Source: an uncultured Alistipes sp. (GTDB lineage Bacteria; Bacteroidota; Bacteroidia; Bacteroidales; Rikenellaceae). Taken from it: a stretch of 64,000 bases of DNA. The position numbers and the translations under genes were made by a program. Position 1 is the stretch's first letter; every line of letters begins with the position of its first letter. The DNA is taken from contig CASDZP010000002.1 of the NCBI GenBank assembly GCA_949285535.1, positions 36,054 through 100,053 of the forward strand. The letters run 5' to 3'. Below the pieces are notes generated by a model that worked only from the letters and a program-made list of their open reading frames with translations, had not been told where the DNA came from and made no database searches. Positions 26,917 through 35,872 of the stretch are shown one piece after another.

Positions 26917-28215
26917 ATGAAAAGCAAGAAAATAAATATAATAACGCTCGGATGCTCGAAAAACACCGTCGATTCGGAACGTCTGCTGGGGCATTTCGCG
27001 CTGGCGGGCTTCAGTGTCGTTCATGACGCAGACGCCGATGCGGCGGATACGGTGGTGATTAACACTTGCGGTTTTACGGCGGACGCTAAAGACGAGTCGA
27101 TAGAGATGATTTTGCGTATGGCTTATGCCAAACGTGAGGGAATCATAAAGAGACTCTATGTAGTCGGATGTCTATCGGAGCGTTACAGAGACGAATTGCG
27201 AGAGGAGCTTCCCGAAGTTGACGCCTTCTTCGGTGTGAACGACATGAGGCAGATAATCGAGGAGGTGTACGGCAAGACGGTGCCTTTGAGAACGGAACGA
27301 CGTCTCACTACCCCGCCCCATTATGCTTATCTGAAAATTTCGGAGGGATGTAACTGGGGGTGCGGTTACTGTGCGATACCCCTTATAAGGGGCAAACATG
27401 TCTCTGTTCCCATGGAAGAGCTGCTGGAAGAGGCGGAATCGCTTGCGGCAAAAGGCGTAAAGGAGCTTATGGTGATAGCGCAGGACACCACCTATTACGG
27501 TCTCGACCTTTACGGGGAGCGTAAGCTCGGAGAGCTGTTGCGAAAACTATGCCGTATAAACGGTATAGAGTGGATAAGACTTCACTATGCCTACCCCACT
27601 CATTTTCCCGAAGATGTGATTGAGGTTATGGCTTCGGAGCCGAAAATATGCAAATATCTCGACATACCATTTCAGCATATCTCTGACAGAATGCTCTCCT
27701 CTATGCGCAGAGGGCTCACCAAACAGCAGACTCTCGAACTGATAGACAAGTTGCGTGAGAAAGTGCCGGGTATCGTGTTAAGAACAACCCTTATTGTCGG
27801 TTATCCCGGCGAAAGCAAAGACGATTTCAACGAGTTGCTCGAATTTGTCGAGAAAGAGCGTTTTGACAGGCTCGGAGTGTTTACCTATTCTGAAGAAGAG
27901 GGAACATATTCTGCAAAGAACCTGAAAGACGACGTTTCTCCGAAAGAGAAAGAGCGCCGCAAGGACATTATAATGTCGGCACAGGAGCAGATAAGCCTTG
28001 AAAACAACCGTCAACGTCTTTTGAATACCCGACAGCGTGTAATAATAGACCGTAAAGAGGGTGACTTTTATGTAGGACGCACGGAATACGATTCTCCCGA
28101 GGTAGATCAGGAGATATTGATTTCTCACGACGGTAAATTGAATGTCGGTGATTTTTATACCGTTCTCATAGAAAAAGTTGACAGCTTCGACTGTTTCGCA
28201 AAAATAGCGGAATAG
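26917..28215 (+). CDS. rimO: Ribosomal protein S12 methylthiotransferase RimO
   Basis: A 432-residue radical-SAM enzyme that methylthiolates an aspartate of ribosomal protein S12. Its parts are the N-terminal UPF0004 domain (L-G-C-S-K-N-T-V-D-S-E, with the second iron-sulfur cluster cysteines), the radical-SAM C-x3-C-x2-C in G-C-N-W-G-C-G-Y-C near residues 145-152, and a C-terminal TRAM domain. The ATG at 26917 is preferred to the GTG overlapping the ftsY stop. Confidence 0.94.
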   Translation: MKSKKINIITLGCSKNTVDSERLLGHFALAGFSVVHDADADAADTVVINTCGFTADAKDESIEMILRMAYAKREGIIKRLYVVGCLSERYRDELREELPEVDAFFGVNDMRQIIEEVYGKTVPLRTERRLTTPPHYAYLKISEGCNWGCGYCAIPLIRGKHVSVPMEELLEEAESLAAKGVKELMVIAQDTTYYGLDLYGERKLGELLRKLCRINGIEWIRLHYAYPTHFPEDVIEVMASEPKICKYLDIPFQHISDRMLSSMRRGLTKQQTLELIDKLREKVPGIVLRTTLIVGYPGESKDDFNELLEFVEKERFDRLGVFTYSEEEGTYSAKNLKDDVSPKEKERRKDIIMSAQEQISLENNRQRLLNTRQRVIIDRKEGDFYVGRTEYDSPEVDQEILISHDGKLNVGDFYTVLIEKVDSFDCFAKIAE

Positions 28216-28267
28216 AAGCGGAAGATAAAAAAGTAGTGTAAAAATTTTCAAGTCCGCCTAAAAGTGT

Positions 28268-28275
28268 TAACTTTG
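28268..28275 (+). promoter_or_regulatory. Promoter -7 box for the zapA operon
   Basis: TAACTTTG matches TAnnTTTG, 30 bases before the ATG at 28305. Confidence 0.55.
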
Positions 28276-28304
28276 TGTGTGGATTATTATAATACGCTTG
28301 GTTT

Positions 28305-28598
28305 ATGGAAATCGAAAAGTTGGCCGAAAAGGTCGGCTTGCTGATAGAGCAAAACCGACGCCTCAAGGCGGATAACGAGAAATACGCCATTGAACGCGAG
28401 CGTTTTATAAAAGAAAAACAGGAGCAGGAGAAGAAGATTGCCGAACTCAAGGACCGACTTAACGCGGTGGAGTTGGCAGGAGGGTTGATTCTCAGCGAAA
28501 AGGGAGTCGCCCCTGCGCGCAAAAAACTGAACAGAATCTTGCGGGAGATAGACGTTATTCTTGCTCTTACATCCGAAACAATCGACAATAAACGATAA
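28305..28598 (+). CDS. Coiled-coil protein upstream of zapA
   Basis: A 97-residue protein whose first 60 residues form a continuous charged coiled coil (I-E-K-L-A-E-K-V-G-L-L-I-E-Q-N). It sits six bases before zapA under the same promoter, a conserved arrangement in Bacteroidetes. A partner or ZapB-like role in cell division is plausible from context, but no recognisable family domain proves it. Confidence 0.75.
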   Translation: MEIEKLAEKVGLLIEQNRRLKADNEKYAIERERFIKEKQEQEKKIAELKDRLNAVELAGGLILSEKGVAPARKKLNRILREIDVILALTSETIDNKR

Positions 28599-28604
28599 CC
28601 TGCC

Positions 28605-28907
28605 ATGAAAGACGACAGCAAGCTGAAAATCAGATTCAAGGTGGGTGACAGAGAATACTCGATGTCGGTCAGCAGAGACAATCCGACGGAGGAGTACAAT
28701 ATCAGAGAGGCGGCAAAGCGTGTGACCGAGAAATATTCGGCATATATGCTTAGGCAGGGTCTCGAACCGATAGATTGTTATGCGCTGCTTGCTTTGGAGA
28801 TGGCGATAAAAAACGTAGAGTCCGAAGCCAAGCCCGATTCGGAAAAAAATCTTGAGAGGAGACTCAAAGAGATTGAAACGGATATAGACGAAGCTCTGAA
28901 AGCGTGA
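28605..28907 (+). CDS. zapA: Cell division protein ZapA
   Basis: A 100-residue FtsZ-associated protein. The N-terminal domain K-I-R-F-K-V-G-D-R-E-Y-S-M-S-V and the R-E-A-A-K-R-V segment match ZapA, and the C-terminal half is a coiled coil used for dimerisation. It cross-links FtsZ filaments at the division ring. The 6S-like RNA and rny follow. Confidence 0.85.
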   Translation: MKDDSKLKIRFKVGDREYSMSVSRDNPTEEYNIREAAKRVTEKYSAYMLRQGLEPIDCYALLALEMAIKNVESEAKPDSEKNLERRLKEIETDIDEALKA

Positions 28908-28988
28908 CACCTATTTTTTAGTGGCGTTATGCTGTCGGAACGGCGAATTGATATCTTGGAAACGTTCTTTACATAGAAAGATACTCAT

Positions 28989-29180
28989 CCCGCATGGATC
29001 TTTAGTTTGCGAAACTTAACAACTATTTTTTATCGAGTTAAAACTCGGTTTATCAAAAACAGGCCTTAACCTCGCAAGAGGTTTCATCTTACGATGGACG
29101 TTGGACGTTTGCGATAGAACGGAAGCTCAAATCATGTCTTTTGAAGTTTTCGTCAACAATCAAGTCCATGTGGGTTTTTT
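28989..29180 (+). ncRNA. ssrS: 6S-like RNA (Bacteroidales-1 type) between zapA and rny
   Basis: The region folds as a long rod. CCCGCATGGATCTT at 28989-29002 pairs with AAGTCCATGTGGG at 29162-29174, and the helix continues inward, AGTTTGCGAAACTT (29004-29017) against the stretch around 29142-29158. The 3' strand is followed by T6, as in an intrinsic end. Local hairpins (GAGT...ACTC, ACCTC...GAGGT) fill the middle. A 190-nt rod at this locus matches the regulatory 6S RNA that binds RNA polymerase. The exact 5' end is uncertain; TATCTTGG at 28952 is an imperfect -7 box. Confidence 0.68.
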
Positions 29181-29260
29181 ATTGCAAAAAACAAAACAAT
29201 TAACCATAATATTAACAAACGCAGAGTCTTAATCTGCAATTTAACAACATAAAAGATACA

Positions 29261-30808
29261 ATGGGGACACCAACGATCACGATAGTGATAATAGCAATCG
29301 TTGCGGCGGCGGTAGCCGCTTTCCTCTCTGTCTTCATAACCTCAAAGGCGCTCAAGCGTCGTCGCGAACAGACGCTAAGAGAGGCCGAGAACGAGGGAGA
29401 GATGATAAAGAAAGAGAAGATTCTTCAGGCCAAAGAGCGCTTCCTTCAGCTCAAGGCGGAGCATGAAAAAACAGTAGTGGAGCGCAACAACAAGCTCTCA
29501 CAGGCGGAACAGCGCATAAAACAGCAGGAAGTAAACCTCCAGAAAAAAGAGGAACAGCTCAACCGTGCCACTGAAGAGGCGAATAATTCAAAACGTAAGT
29601 TTGACGCCCAGAGCGAAGTTCTCGAAAAACGCAAAGAGGAGTTTGAAAAGCTCCAGAAAGAGCAGATTCAGCGTCTCGAACAGGTCAGCAACATGACTTC
29701 GGAAGAGGCTAAGAACATACTTATCGACATGATGAAGTCGGAGGCGCAGAGTGAGGCGACCACTTATATAAACGACATCATCGACGAAGCTAAAATGACT
29801 GCCAACAAGGAGGCAAAACGAATCGTTATACAGACGATTCAGCGTGTAGCTACCGAGACGGCGATAGAGAACTCCGTTACGGTATTCAACATTGATTCCG
29901 ACGAGGTCAAAGGTCGAATCATCGGTCGTGAAGGTCGTAACATCCGCGCTCTTGAGGCTGCCACAGGCGTTGAGATTGTCGTTGACGACACTCCCGAAGC
30001 CATTATCCTTTCGGCGTTCGACCCCGTACGCAGGGAGATTGCTCGTCTGGCTCTTCATCAGCTTGTTACCGACGGTCGAATACATCCCGCGCGTATTGAG
30101 GAAGTTGTTGCCAAAGTACGCAAACAGATTGAGGATGAGATTGTCGAAGTGGGTAAACGTACCGCTATCGACCTCGGTATTCATGCACTTCATCCCGAAC
30201 TTATACGTCTTATCGGTAAGATGAAATACCGTTCTTCATACGGTCAGAACCTTTTGCAGCACTCGCGTGAGGTAGCCAACCTCTGCGGTGTAATGGCGGC
30301 GGAATTGGGTCTCAATCCCAAGCTCGCACGTCGTGCGGGTCTGTTGCATGACATCGGCAAGGTGCCCGATGATGAGCCCGAATTGCCGCACGCAATAATC
30401 GGTATGAAGTTTGCCGAGAAGTATAAGGAGAAACCTGAGGTATGCAATGCCATTGGCGCTCACCACGATGAGATAGAGATGACGTCTCTTATCGCCCCCA
30501 TTGTTCAGGTGTGCGACGCCATTTCAGGTGCGAGACCCGGCGCCCGTCGTGAGGTGGTTGAGAGCTACATCAAGCGTCTCAAGGAGATGGAAGAGCTTGC
30601 TCTATCCTATCCCGGTGTTCTCAAGACTTATGCCATACAGGCGGGTCGCGAGTTGAGGGTTATTGTCGGCAGCGAGAAGATAAGCGATGCCGAAGCGGAC
30701 ATTCTCTCTCACGACATTGCAAAGAAAATACAGGACGAAATGACCTATCCCGGTCAGGTAAAAATAACCGTGATACGCGAAACCCGTTCTATTTCGTATG
30801 CGAAATAA
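29261..30808 (+). CDS. rny: Ribonuclease Y
   Basis: A 515-residue membrane-anchored endoribonuclease that starts mRNA decay. It has an N-terminal transmembrane helix ([13 protein letters not shown]), a coiled coil to about residue 200, a KH RNA-binding domain ([11 protein letters not shown]) near 210-270, and an HD domain with L-L-H-D-I-G-K near residue 362. Its final codons and stop form one arm of a small palindrome (30795-30828), the first of three stacked palindromes leading into element copy B. Confidence 0.95.
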   Translation: MGTPTITIVIIAIVAAAVAAFLSVFITSKALKRRREQTLREAENEGEMIKKEKILQAKERFLQLKAEHEKTVVERNNKLSQAEQRIKQQEVNLQKKEEQLNRATEEANNSKRKFDAQSEVLEKRKEEFEKLQKEQIQRLEQVSNMTSEEAKNILIDMMKSEAQSEATTYINDIIDEAKMTANKEAKRIVIQTIQRVATETAIENSVTVFNIDSDEVKGRIIGREGRNIRALEAATGVEIVVDDTPEAIILSAFDPVRREIARLALHQLVTDGRIHPARIEEVVAKVRKQIEDEIVEVGKRTAIDLGIHALHPELIRLIGKMKYRSSYGQNLLQHSREVANLCGVMAAELGLNPKLARRAGLLHDIGKVPDDEPELPHAIIGMKFAEKYKEKPEVCNAIGAHHDEIEMTSLIAPIVQVCDAISGARPGARREVVESYIKRLKEMEELALSYPGVLKTYAIQAGRELRVIVGSEKISDAEADILSHDIAKKIQDEMTYPGQVKITVIRETRSISYAK

Positions 30809-30913
30809 CCCCCATTATTTCGCATACGACGAAAGAAGGCTTGCAGAAAAATCTGCAAGCCTTCTTTCGTTTTAGAGGTGTTTTTTGTTATAAAAACACC
30901 TCTAAAACGAAAG
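30795..30913. repeat. Three stacked palindromes after rny
   Basis: First, CGTATGCGAAATAA (last codons and stop of rny) is inverted at 30815-30828. Second, CGAAAGAAGGCTTGCAG with its inverse at 30830-30869 is the terminator. Third, CTTTCGTTTTAGAGGTGTTT with its inverse spans 30864-30913 and ends at the inner edge of element copy B. Adjacent palindromes share arms. Confidence 0.8.
30830..30876 (+). terminator. Intrinsic terminator after rny
   Basis: A 17-bp stem (GAAGGCTTGCAG with its complement) followed by a short T-run. Confidence 0.8.
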
Positions 30914-30917
30914 ATAA

Positions 30918-31083
30918 GTCTCCGACGGGTCTGCCGACAGCCTCTCCGAGGGCGCTCCCGCGGGGGTCTGCCGACGGCGTTACTTTGTCACTCGACAAAG
31001 TAACCAAAACGAGGGGGCGCAGCCCCTTTTGACCATGTCATATTCAGTTGGCTCATTACCTTTGTAGAAGTCGGCATCTTAAG
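30918..31083 (+). repeat. Terminator-associated snap-back element, copy B (longest copy)
   Basis: It reads GTCTCCGACGGGTCTGCCGAC, then an extra GC-rich block containing GAGGGCGCTCCCGCGGGGG and a second GTCTGCCGACGGCGTTAC. Next come the palindrome ACTTTGTC/GACAAAGT, CCAAAACGAGG, the mini-hairpin GGGGCGCAGCCCC, TTTTGACCATGTCATATTCA and GGCTCATTACC, ending GAAGTCGGCATCTTAA. The extra block is shared with copy E only. Confidence 0.85.
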
Positions 31084-31349
31084 GGGTATTTGCTACTGAT
31101 AAAACTCTAAATTTTATGACTCGGAAACGGGAAAATGATTAAAATGATAAAAATATCACTGAAACCTAATTTTAATGGTATTTGATAAAATAAATAGCTG
31201 TTATATTAAATTTATTTTACAATAATAAGATACGTTATTTGTTAATTTACTTAAATTAGTACTAAAAATTATATAAAATACCTAGAATTACTCTTTTGGG
31301 ATGTTTTAACGCTTGCTTTTTTTGAAAAATTTACGTTTCAACGGATACG
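31084..31349. other. AT-rich intergenic stretch beyond element B
   Basis: Very AT-rich (long A and T runs) and without a supportable gene, promoter or RNA. It begins where similarity to the other element copies fades (GTATTTGC, shared with the outer side of copy A). Confidence 0.5.
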
Positions 31350-31380
31350 AAAAAAGGGGCGTAATCGCCCCTTAATTTTT
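31350..31380 (-). terminator. Intrinsic terminator after purE
   Basis: AAGGGGCG pairs with CGCCCCTT with A and T runs outside. Confidence 0.8.
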
Positions 31381-31398
31381 GTATGATTGAATCTTGTT

Positions 31399-31911
31399 TT
31401 AGTTCGTTTTGAACTTGAAAGAAACCTGCGCGAGTTCGGCGTTTGCCTGCTCGATTTTTTTAGCCATGCCCGCTTTGAACTCTACGATTTTTTCAAAGAG
31501 TTTTTTATCGCCGTTAGCCATTATCTGTGTGGCGAGTATTGCGGCGTTCTTGGCTCCGTCGAGAGCGACTGTCGCAACGGGTATTCCTGAAGGCATCTGG
31601 AGGATTGAGAGTATGCTGTCCCAACCGTCTATCGAGTTTGATGATTTGATGGGCACGCCTATGACGGGTAGCGGAGTCATGGCGGCGATGACACCGGGGA
31701 GGTGTGCCGCTCCGCCCGCACCAGCTATGATGACTTCAATGCCCCTCTTGTGAGCTTCAGAGGCGAAAGCCATAACTTTATCGGGGGTGCGGTGTGCCGA
31801 GAGAGCCATAACCTCGAACGGTATCTCCATCTCATCGAAAAATTTTGCAGCCTCGCTCATGATTTTGAGGTCGGAGGTACTGCCCATGATAATCGTTACT
31901 CTTGGTTTCAT
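31399..31911 (-). CDS. purE: N5-carboxyaminoimidazole ribonucleotide mutase PurE
   Basis: A 170-residue class I PurE that rearranges N5-CAIR to CAIR in purine synthesis. Conserved stretches are M-G-S-T-S-D-L, A-L-S-A-H-R-T-P, I-A-G-A-G-G-A-A-H-L-P-G and P-V-I-G-V-P. Single gene with its own TATCTTTG promoter (31978-31971) and terminator. It is divergent from hpt, another purine gene. Confidence 0.96.
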   Translation of the reverse strand: MKPRVTIIMGSTSDLKIMSEAAKFFDEMEIPFEVMALSAHRTPDKVMAFASEAHKRGIEVIIAGAGGAAHLPGVIAAMTPLPVIGVPIKSSNSIDGWDSILSILQMPSGIPVATVALDGAKNAAILATQIMANGDKKLFEKIVEFKAGMAKKIEQANAELAQVSFKFKTN

Positions 31912-31970
31912 CTTATTGTTATTTGAAAATTATTATTTACCTTAGCGAGCCCAAACGGGACAACACACCG

Positions 31971-31978
31971 CAAAGATA
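31971..31978 (-). promoter_or_regulatory. Promoter -7 box for purE
   Basis: TATCTTTG on the minus strand, 60 bases before the purE ATG. Confidence 0.5.
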
Positions 31979-31986
31979 CTAAAACT

Positions 31987-32532
31987 ATGGATAGAATAAA
32001 GCTCGGTGAACGTTATTTTTCGCCATATCTTTCGGCTGCGGAGATTGACTCTACAATCGACGCAATAGCCGCAAGGATAAACGCCGATTACGCCGACTCG
32101 AAATCGCTTCTTTTTTTGAGCGTGATGAACGGGGCGTTTATGTTTACCGCCGATTTGGTTCGTAAGATAACGGTTCCTTCGACCGTAAGTTTCATAAAGG
32201 TGTCGTCATACGAAGGGCTCTCCTCTCGTGGCGAGATAAGCATGAAACTGCCTTTGAGCTGTGACATAGAGGGGTGTGACGTGATTATTTTGGATGAAAT
32301 TGTAGAGACGGGACTCACTGTCGATTACCTGTTCGACTATCTCGAACCGAGAAATCCCGCATCGATAGCCGTAAGCACACTGCTTTATAAAAAAGGCATG
32401 CACAAGGGACGACACGAGATAAAATATCCGGGTATCGTGATGCAGGAGAATCTCTTTGTGGTCGGCTACGGACTCGACTATGACGAAAAGGGACGCACAT
32501 TGAAAGATATTTACATATTGTCGGAAGATTGA
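31987..32532 (+). CDS. hpt: Hypoxanthine phosphoribosyltransferase
   Basis: A 181-residue purine salvage enzyme that joins hypoxanthine or guanine to PRPP. The PRPP-binding motif appears as V-I-I-L-D-E-I-V-E-T-G-L-T, with E-I-V-E in place of the more usual E-D-I-I-D. The flexible loop S-S-Y-E-G-L-S-S and the C-terminal V-G-Y-G-L-D-Y-D-E metal/base segment are typical. queE follows by nine bases. Confidence 0.92.
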   Translation: MDRIKLGERYFSPYLSAAEIDSTIDAIAARINADYADSKSLLFLSVMNGAFMFTADLVRKITVPSTVSFIKVSSYEGLSSRGEISMKLPLSCDIEGCDVIILDEIVETGLTVDYLFDYLEPRNPASIAVSTLLYKKGMHKGRHEIKYPGIVMQENLFVVGYGLDYDEKGRTLKDIYILSED

Positions 32533-32541
32533 TTTGAGGCG

Positions 32542-33177
32542 ATGAAATTCAGCGATATATCAGAGCTTTTGGATGACGGCAGAAAATTGCCTGTCGTGGA
32601 GGATTTTTATACCGTTCAGGGTGAGGGTTTTCATTCGGGTCGTGCCGCCTATTTCATACGTCTGGGCGGTTGTGATGTCGGATGCAAGTGGTGCGACGCC
32701 CGTTATACATGGAATCACAAGGACTTTACGCCGACCGATGTGTCGTCGGTGGTAGCGCGCGTACTTAAATCGGGAGCCAAAACCGTTGTGATAACGGGTG
32801 GCGAGCCGTTGATATATCCGCTCGACTATCTCACTTCGTCATTGAAGCGTAACGGCATACGTGTTTTCCTCGAAACGTCGGGTTCGCACGTTTTCAGCGG
32901 CTCTTTCGACTGGGTGTGCCTCTCGCCCAAGATACAGAGGCCGCCTCTTGAACAGGGCTTTGCGCTTGCCAACGAGATGAAGGTGATTATCGCTTCCGAG
33001 AGTGACTTCAAGTGGGCGGAGGAGTGCGCCTTGCGTGTTGAGGAGAGCGCGCTACTCTATCTCCAGCCTGAATGGAGCGTTCGTGAAGAGATGTTGCCGC
33101 GTATCATTGAGTATGTGAAACGCAACCAGCAATGGGAAATATCTCTCCAGACGCATAAATACATGAATATTCTTTAA
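32542..33177 (+). CDS. queE: 7-carboxy-7-deazaguanine synthase QueE
   Basis: A 211-residue radical-SAM enzyme that contracts the ring of 6-carboxy-tetrahydropterin in queuosine synthesis. The iron-sulfur cysteines are C44, C48 and C51 in G-C-D-V-G-C-K-W-C. The segments Y-T-V-Q-G-E-G (N-terminus) and V-I-T-G-G-E-P-L are diagnostic. It probably shares a transcript with hpt; other queuosine genes are elsewhere. Confidence 0.94.
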   Translation: MKFSDISELLDDGRKLPVVEDFYTVQGEGFHSGRAAYFIRLGGCDVGCKWCDARYTWNHKDFTPTDVSSVVARVLKSGAKTVVITGGEPLIYPLDYLTSSLKRNGIRVFLETSGSHVFSGSFDWVCLSPKIQRPPLEQGFALANEMKVIIASESDFKWAEECALRVEESALLYLQPEWSVREEMLPRIIEYVKRNQQWEISLQTHKYMNIL

Positions 33178-33315
33178 TCGTTCGCAATATATTGACAAGC
33201 CGAACGTTATAATTTCGAGAAAAGTTACTCGGTTATTATATAATTGACTATCTTTGCATAAAGTCTTCGGTCTGTGATAAGCCCCGAGACGAAACCAAAC
33301 AAATAACAGCTTCCT

Positions 33316-34668
33316 ATGGAAAGAAGAGATGAGAGAGAGGCAATTTCAGGCTTCTTCAAAGATGAAAGAGACAGTTCCGGCCGTGAGGCACGAACAAACA
33401 GACGCCGTCCCGACGAGAGACCTTTCGACGGTGAACGCAGAAAATCATTCAATCCCAATTTCAACAGAGACAACAGCCTGCGCCGCCAGAGAAATTACGG
33501 CGAGGATGACCGTCGTACCTACTCGCGCAAGGGCGGTTATGACAACGAGGCGGAATCGGGAGAGGTACGTTTCAACGACCGTCGCAGAGGCGGATTCAGA
33601 GAATCGGAAGGCTCACGCACGTTCAACAGAAACGGCAACCGCTACAACAATAATCGTGACAACAACAGAGGCGGTTATCGCGGCAGAACCGAAGACAACG
33701 AACGCTCGTTCGATAGAGAAACTGAACGTGACAATTTCCGCGAGCGTCGTTTCGACCGTTCGCAGGATAGAGGCGGACGTTTCGAGAGAAGCGAAAGAGA
33801 GGGTTTTGGCAACCGTCGTCGTGGTAATGAGCGCAAGGATTACGGCAACAGACGTGAAGGTTCGTTCGGAGGTGACAAGAAACGCCGTCCGCGCATCACG
33901 AAGGAGGAATACACTCCCGAAGTTGCTTTTACTGCCGAGCCTTTGATTAACAGAGACATAAGATTGAACAGATATATAGCCATGTCGGGTATATGCTCTC
34001 GACGTGAGGCTGACTCTTACATAACTTCAGGTGCCATTTCGGTAAACGGTGTGGTTGTAACCGAGCTTGGAACAAAGATAAAGCCGGGCGACGAGGTTCG
34101 TTTCAACGACGAGGTGATACGTGGCGAGAAAAAGGTTTACATTGTCATGAACAAGCCCAAAGGGTTTGTGACTACTGTCGATGACCCCAATTCCAACGGT
34201 CACACGGTTATGGACATATTGGGAGACAAGGTACAGGAGCGTATCTACCCCGTAGGCCGTCTCGACAAACAGACAATGGGCGTATTGCTCTTCACCAATG
34301 ACGGTGACCTGACAAGAGAACTCACCCACCCCTCTTACGGCAAGAAAAAGATATATCATGTATTTTTGGACAAGAACATCACCGAGGAGGACATGGAGAA
34401 ACTCGCGTCTGGTGTTGAACTTGAAGACGGCATAGCTTTTGCCGACGAGATACACTATACAGGCACCTCAAAGAAAGAGATAGGCATCGAGATACACAAC
34501 GGACGTAACCGAATTGTACGCCGTATGCTTGAAAGTCTCGGTTACAAGGTGACCAAGCTCGACCGCGTTTACTTTGCGGGTCTCACCAAAAAAGGTCTCC
34601 AGAGAGGTTTTTGGAGATACCTTACGGAAAAAGAGGTGACTGCATTGAAAAGCGGAATGTACAAATAG
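33316..34668 (+). CDS. rluB: RsuA/RluB-type pseudouridine synthase with long Arg-rich N-terminal tail
   Basis: A 450-residue protein. Residues 1-210 are a low-complexity, probably disordered tail made of R, G, N, D and E (F-N-R-N-G-N-R-Y-N-N-N repeats). An S4 RNA-binding domain follows (R-L-N-R-Y-I-A-M-S-G-I-C-S-R-R-E-A-D), then the catalytic domain with P-V-G-R-L-D-K-Q-T, where the aspartate is the nucleophile. The family modifies 23S rRNA near the peptidyl centre. The tail is common in Bacteroidetes and may add non-specific RNA binding. Confidence 0.9.
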   Translation: MERRDEREAISGFFKDERDSSGREARTNRRRPDERPFDGERRKSFNPNFNRDNSLRRQRNYGEDDRRTYSRKGGYDNEAESGEVRFNDRRRGGFRESEGSRTFNRNGNRYNNNRDNNRGGYRGRTEDNERSFDRETERDNFRERRFDRSQDRGGRFERSEREGFGNRRRGNERKDYGNRREGSFGGDKKRRPRITKEEYTPEVAFTAEPLINRDIRLNRYIAMSGICSRREADSYITSGAISVNGVVVTELGTKIKPGDEVRFNDEVIRGEKKVYIVMNKPKGFVTTVDDPNSNGHTVMDILGDKVQERIYPVGRLDKQTMGVLLFTNDGDLTRELTHPSYGKKKIYHVFLDKNITEEDMEKLASGVELEDGIAFADEIHYTGTSKKEIGIEIHNGRNRIVRRMLESLGYKVTKLDRVYFAGLTKKGLQRGFWRYLTEKEVTALKSGMYK

Positions 34669-34687
34669 GAACTCAACTAATTGACAA

Positions 34688-34724
34688 TAAAAGAGAGCGA
34701 CCCGAAAAAGGCCGCTCTTTTATT
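34688..34724 (+). terminator. Intrinsic terminator after rluB
   Basis: AAAAGAGAGCG pairs imperfectly with GCTCTTTT and is followed by ATTTT. Confidence 0.6.
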
Positions 34725-34815
34725 TTAATCCGACAGGTTGATAATCGTACCCCGTCGTTTTATTTTCTTTCTATCAGTTAACCGTCTATTTATTTCCCTC
34801 ATATTCCATATTTCT

Positions 34816-34855
34816 TATTCTCTACCCTATTCTCTATTCTCTATTCTCTATTCTA
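34816..34855. repeat. Heptanucleotide TATTCTC tandem repeat
   Basis: TATTCTC occurs four times in tandem from 34828 (the last ends in A instead of C), with a further unit at 34816. It is pyrimidine-rich, noncoding and lies between rluB and the CDF gene; a likely slippage tract. Confidence 0.75.
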
Positions 34856-34927
34856 TATTTCATATTTCCACTCTACTCTTACCATTCTTATTTTATCATG
34901 TATAAAGAGGTAACTGAAATATGAAAA

Positions 34928-35836
34928 TTACTCTATTGGTTCAACATGTATCATGACATGTGTTTTTTCGCCGTATTTGTCACGAAGACTCTTCTCGATA
35001 TTGGAAATAAGGTTGTGTACGTCTTCCAGTCGTGTATCCTTATCCATGCAGACGGCAAATTCCATTGCGTAATAGTCGCCTATTTTTCTGGTACAAAGGT
35101 CGTGCATGTTTGATACGCCCTCGAAACTGTAAACTATTGTTTCGATTTCTTTCTCCACCTCGTCGGACAGCGATTTTTCGAGCAGTTCGTCGAGGGAGGG
35201 TTTAATCAGAGAAACGGCTGTCTTCATGATAAAGAAGCTGACAAGCACACCCGCCACGGGGTCGAGGACGCTCCATTTGTCGCCGAGAATGATTGCGCCG
35301 CCGATACCTATCGCAGTGGCTATTGAAGAGAAAGCGTCGCTACGGTGATGCCATGCGTTGGCGATAACGGCGTCAGATTTGAGTTTGCGACCGTAGAAGA
35401 CCGTATATCTGTATAGCAGTTCTTTAAAAAGTATCGACACGAGTGCGCCTATAAGGGCTATTTTACCAGGACTTGGCAGAATACCGCCTTGTGCGACCGT
35501 AATTATCGCCCTGATACCGTTATACGCAATACCGATACCCACAAACAACAGCGTCACACCGATCATCAATGTGGCGAGGGTCTCGAACTTGCCGTGTCCG
35601 TAATCGTGTCTGGCGTCACGTGGTTTTCCCGATATACGGACAAAGACAATGACAATCACGTCGGTGACGAAATCGGAGAACGAGTGTACCGCGTCTGCTA
35701 TCATTGCCGAGCTTCGCCCCAAGATACCAGCCGTGAATTTGAATAATATGAGAACAAAGTTTACGATTCCCCCGATATAGGTTACTTTATAAATCTGTTT
35801 TTCTCTATCGGTCGATTCTCTTCTCTCTGTCACCAT
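34928..35836 (-). CDS. Cation diffusion facilitator family transporter
   Basis: A 302-residue inner-membrane exporter of divalent metals, driven by proton exchange. Six transmembrane segments are visible. The metal-site motifs are in A-D-A-V-H-S-F-S-D (TM2) and N-A-W-H-H-R-S-D-A (TM5), the H-x3-D pattern of zinc or broad-range CDF proteins. The C-terminal 90 residues form the cytoplasmic ferredoxin-like dimer domain. Metal specificity cannot be fixed; FieF-like is the closest general type. Confidence 0.9.
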   Translation of the reverse strand: MVTERRESTDREKQIYKVTYIGGIVNFVLILFKFTAGILGRSSAMIADAVHSFSDFVTDVIVIVFVRISGKPRDARHDYGHGKFETLATLMIGVTLLFVGIGIAYNGIRAIITVAQGGILPSPGKIALIGALVSILFKELLYRYTVFYGRKLKSDAVIANAWHHRSDAFSSIATAIGIGGAIILGDKWSVLDPVAGVLVSFFIMKTAVSLIKPSLDELLEKSLSDEVEKEIETIVYSFEGVSNMHDLCTRKIGDYYAMEFAVCMDKDTRLEDVHNLISNIEKSLRDKYGEKTHVMIHVEPIE

Positions 35837-35872
35837 GATTTTTATATTTATGGACTTTATTTTAATTGTCTG

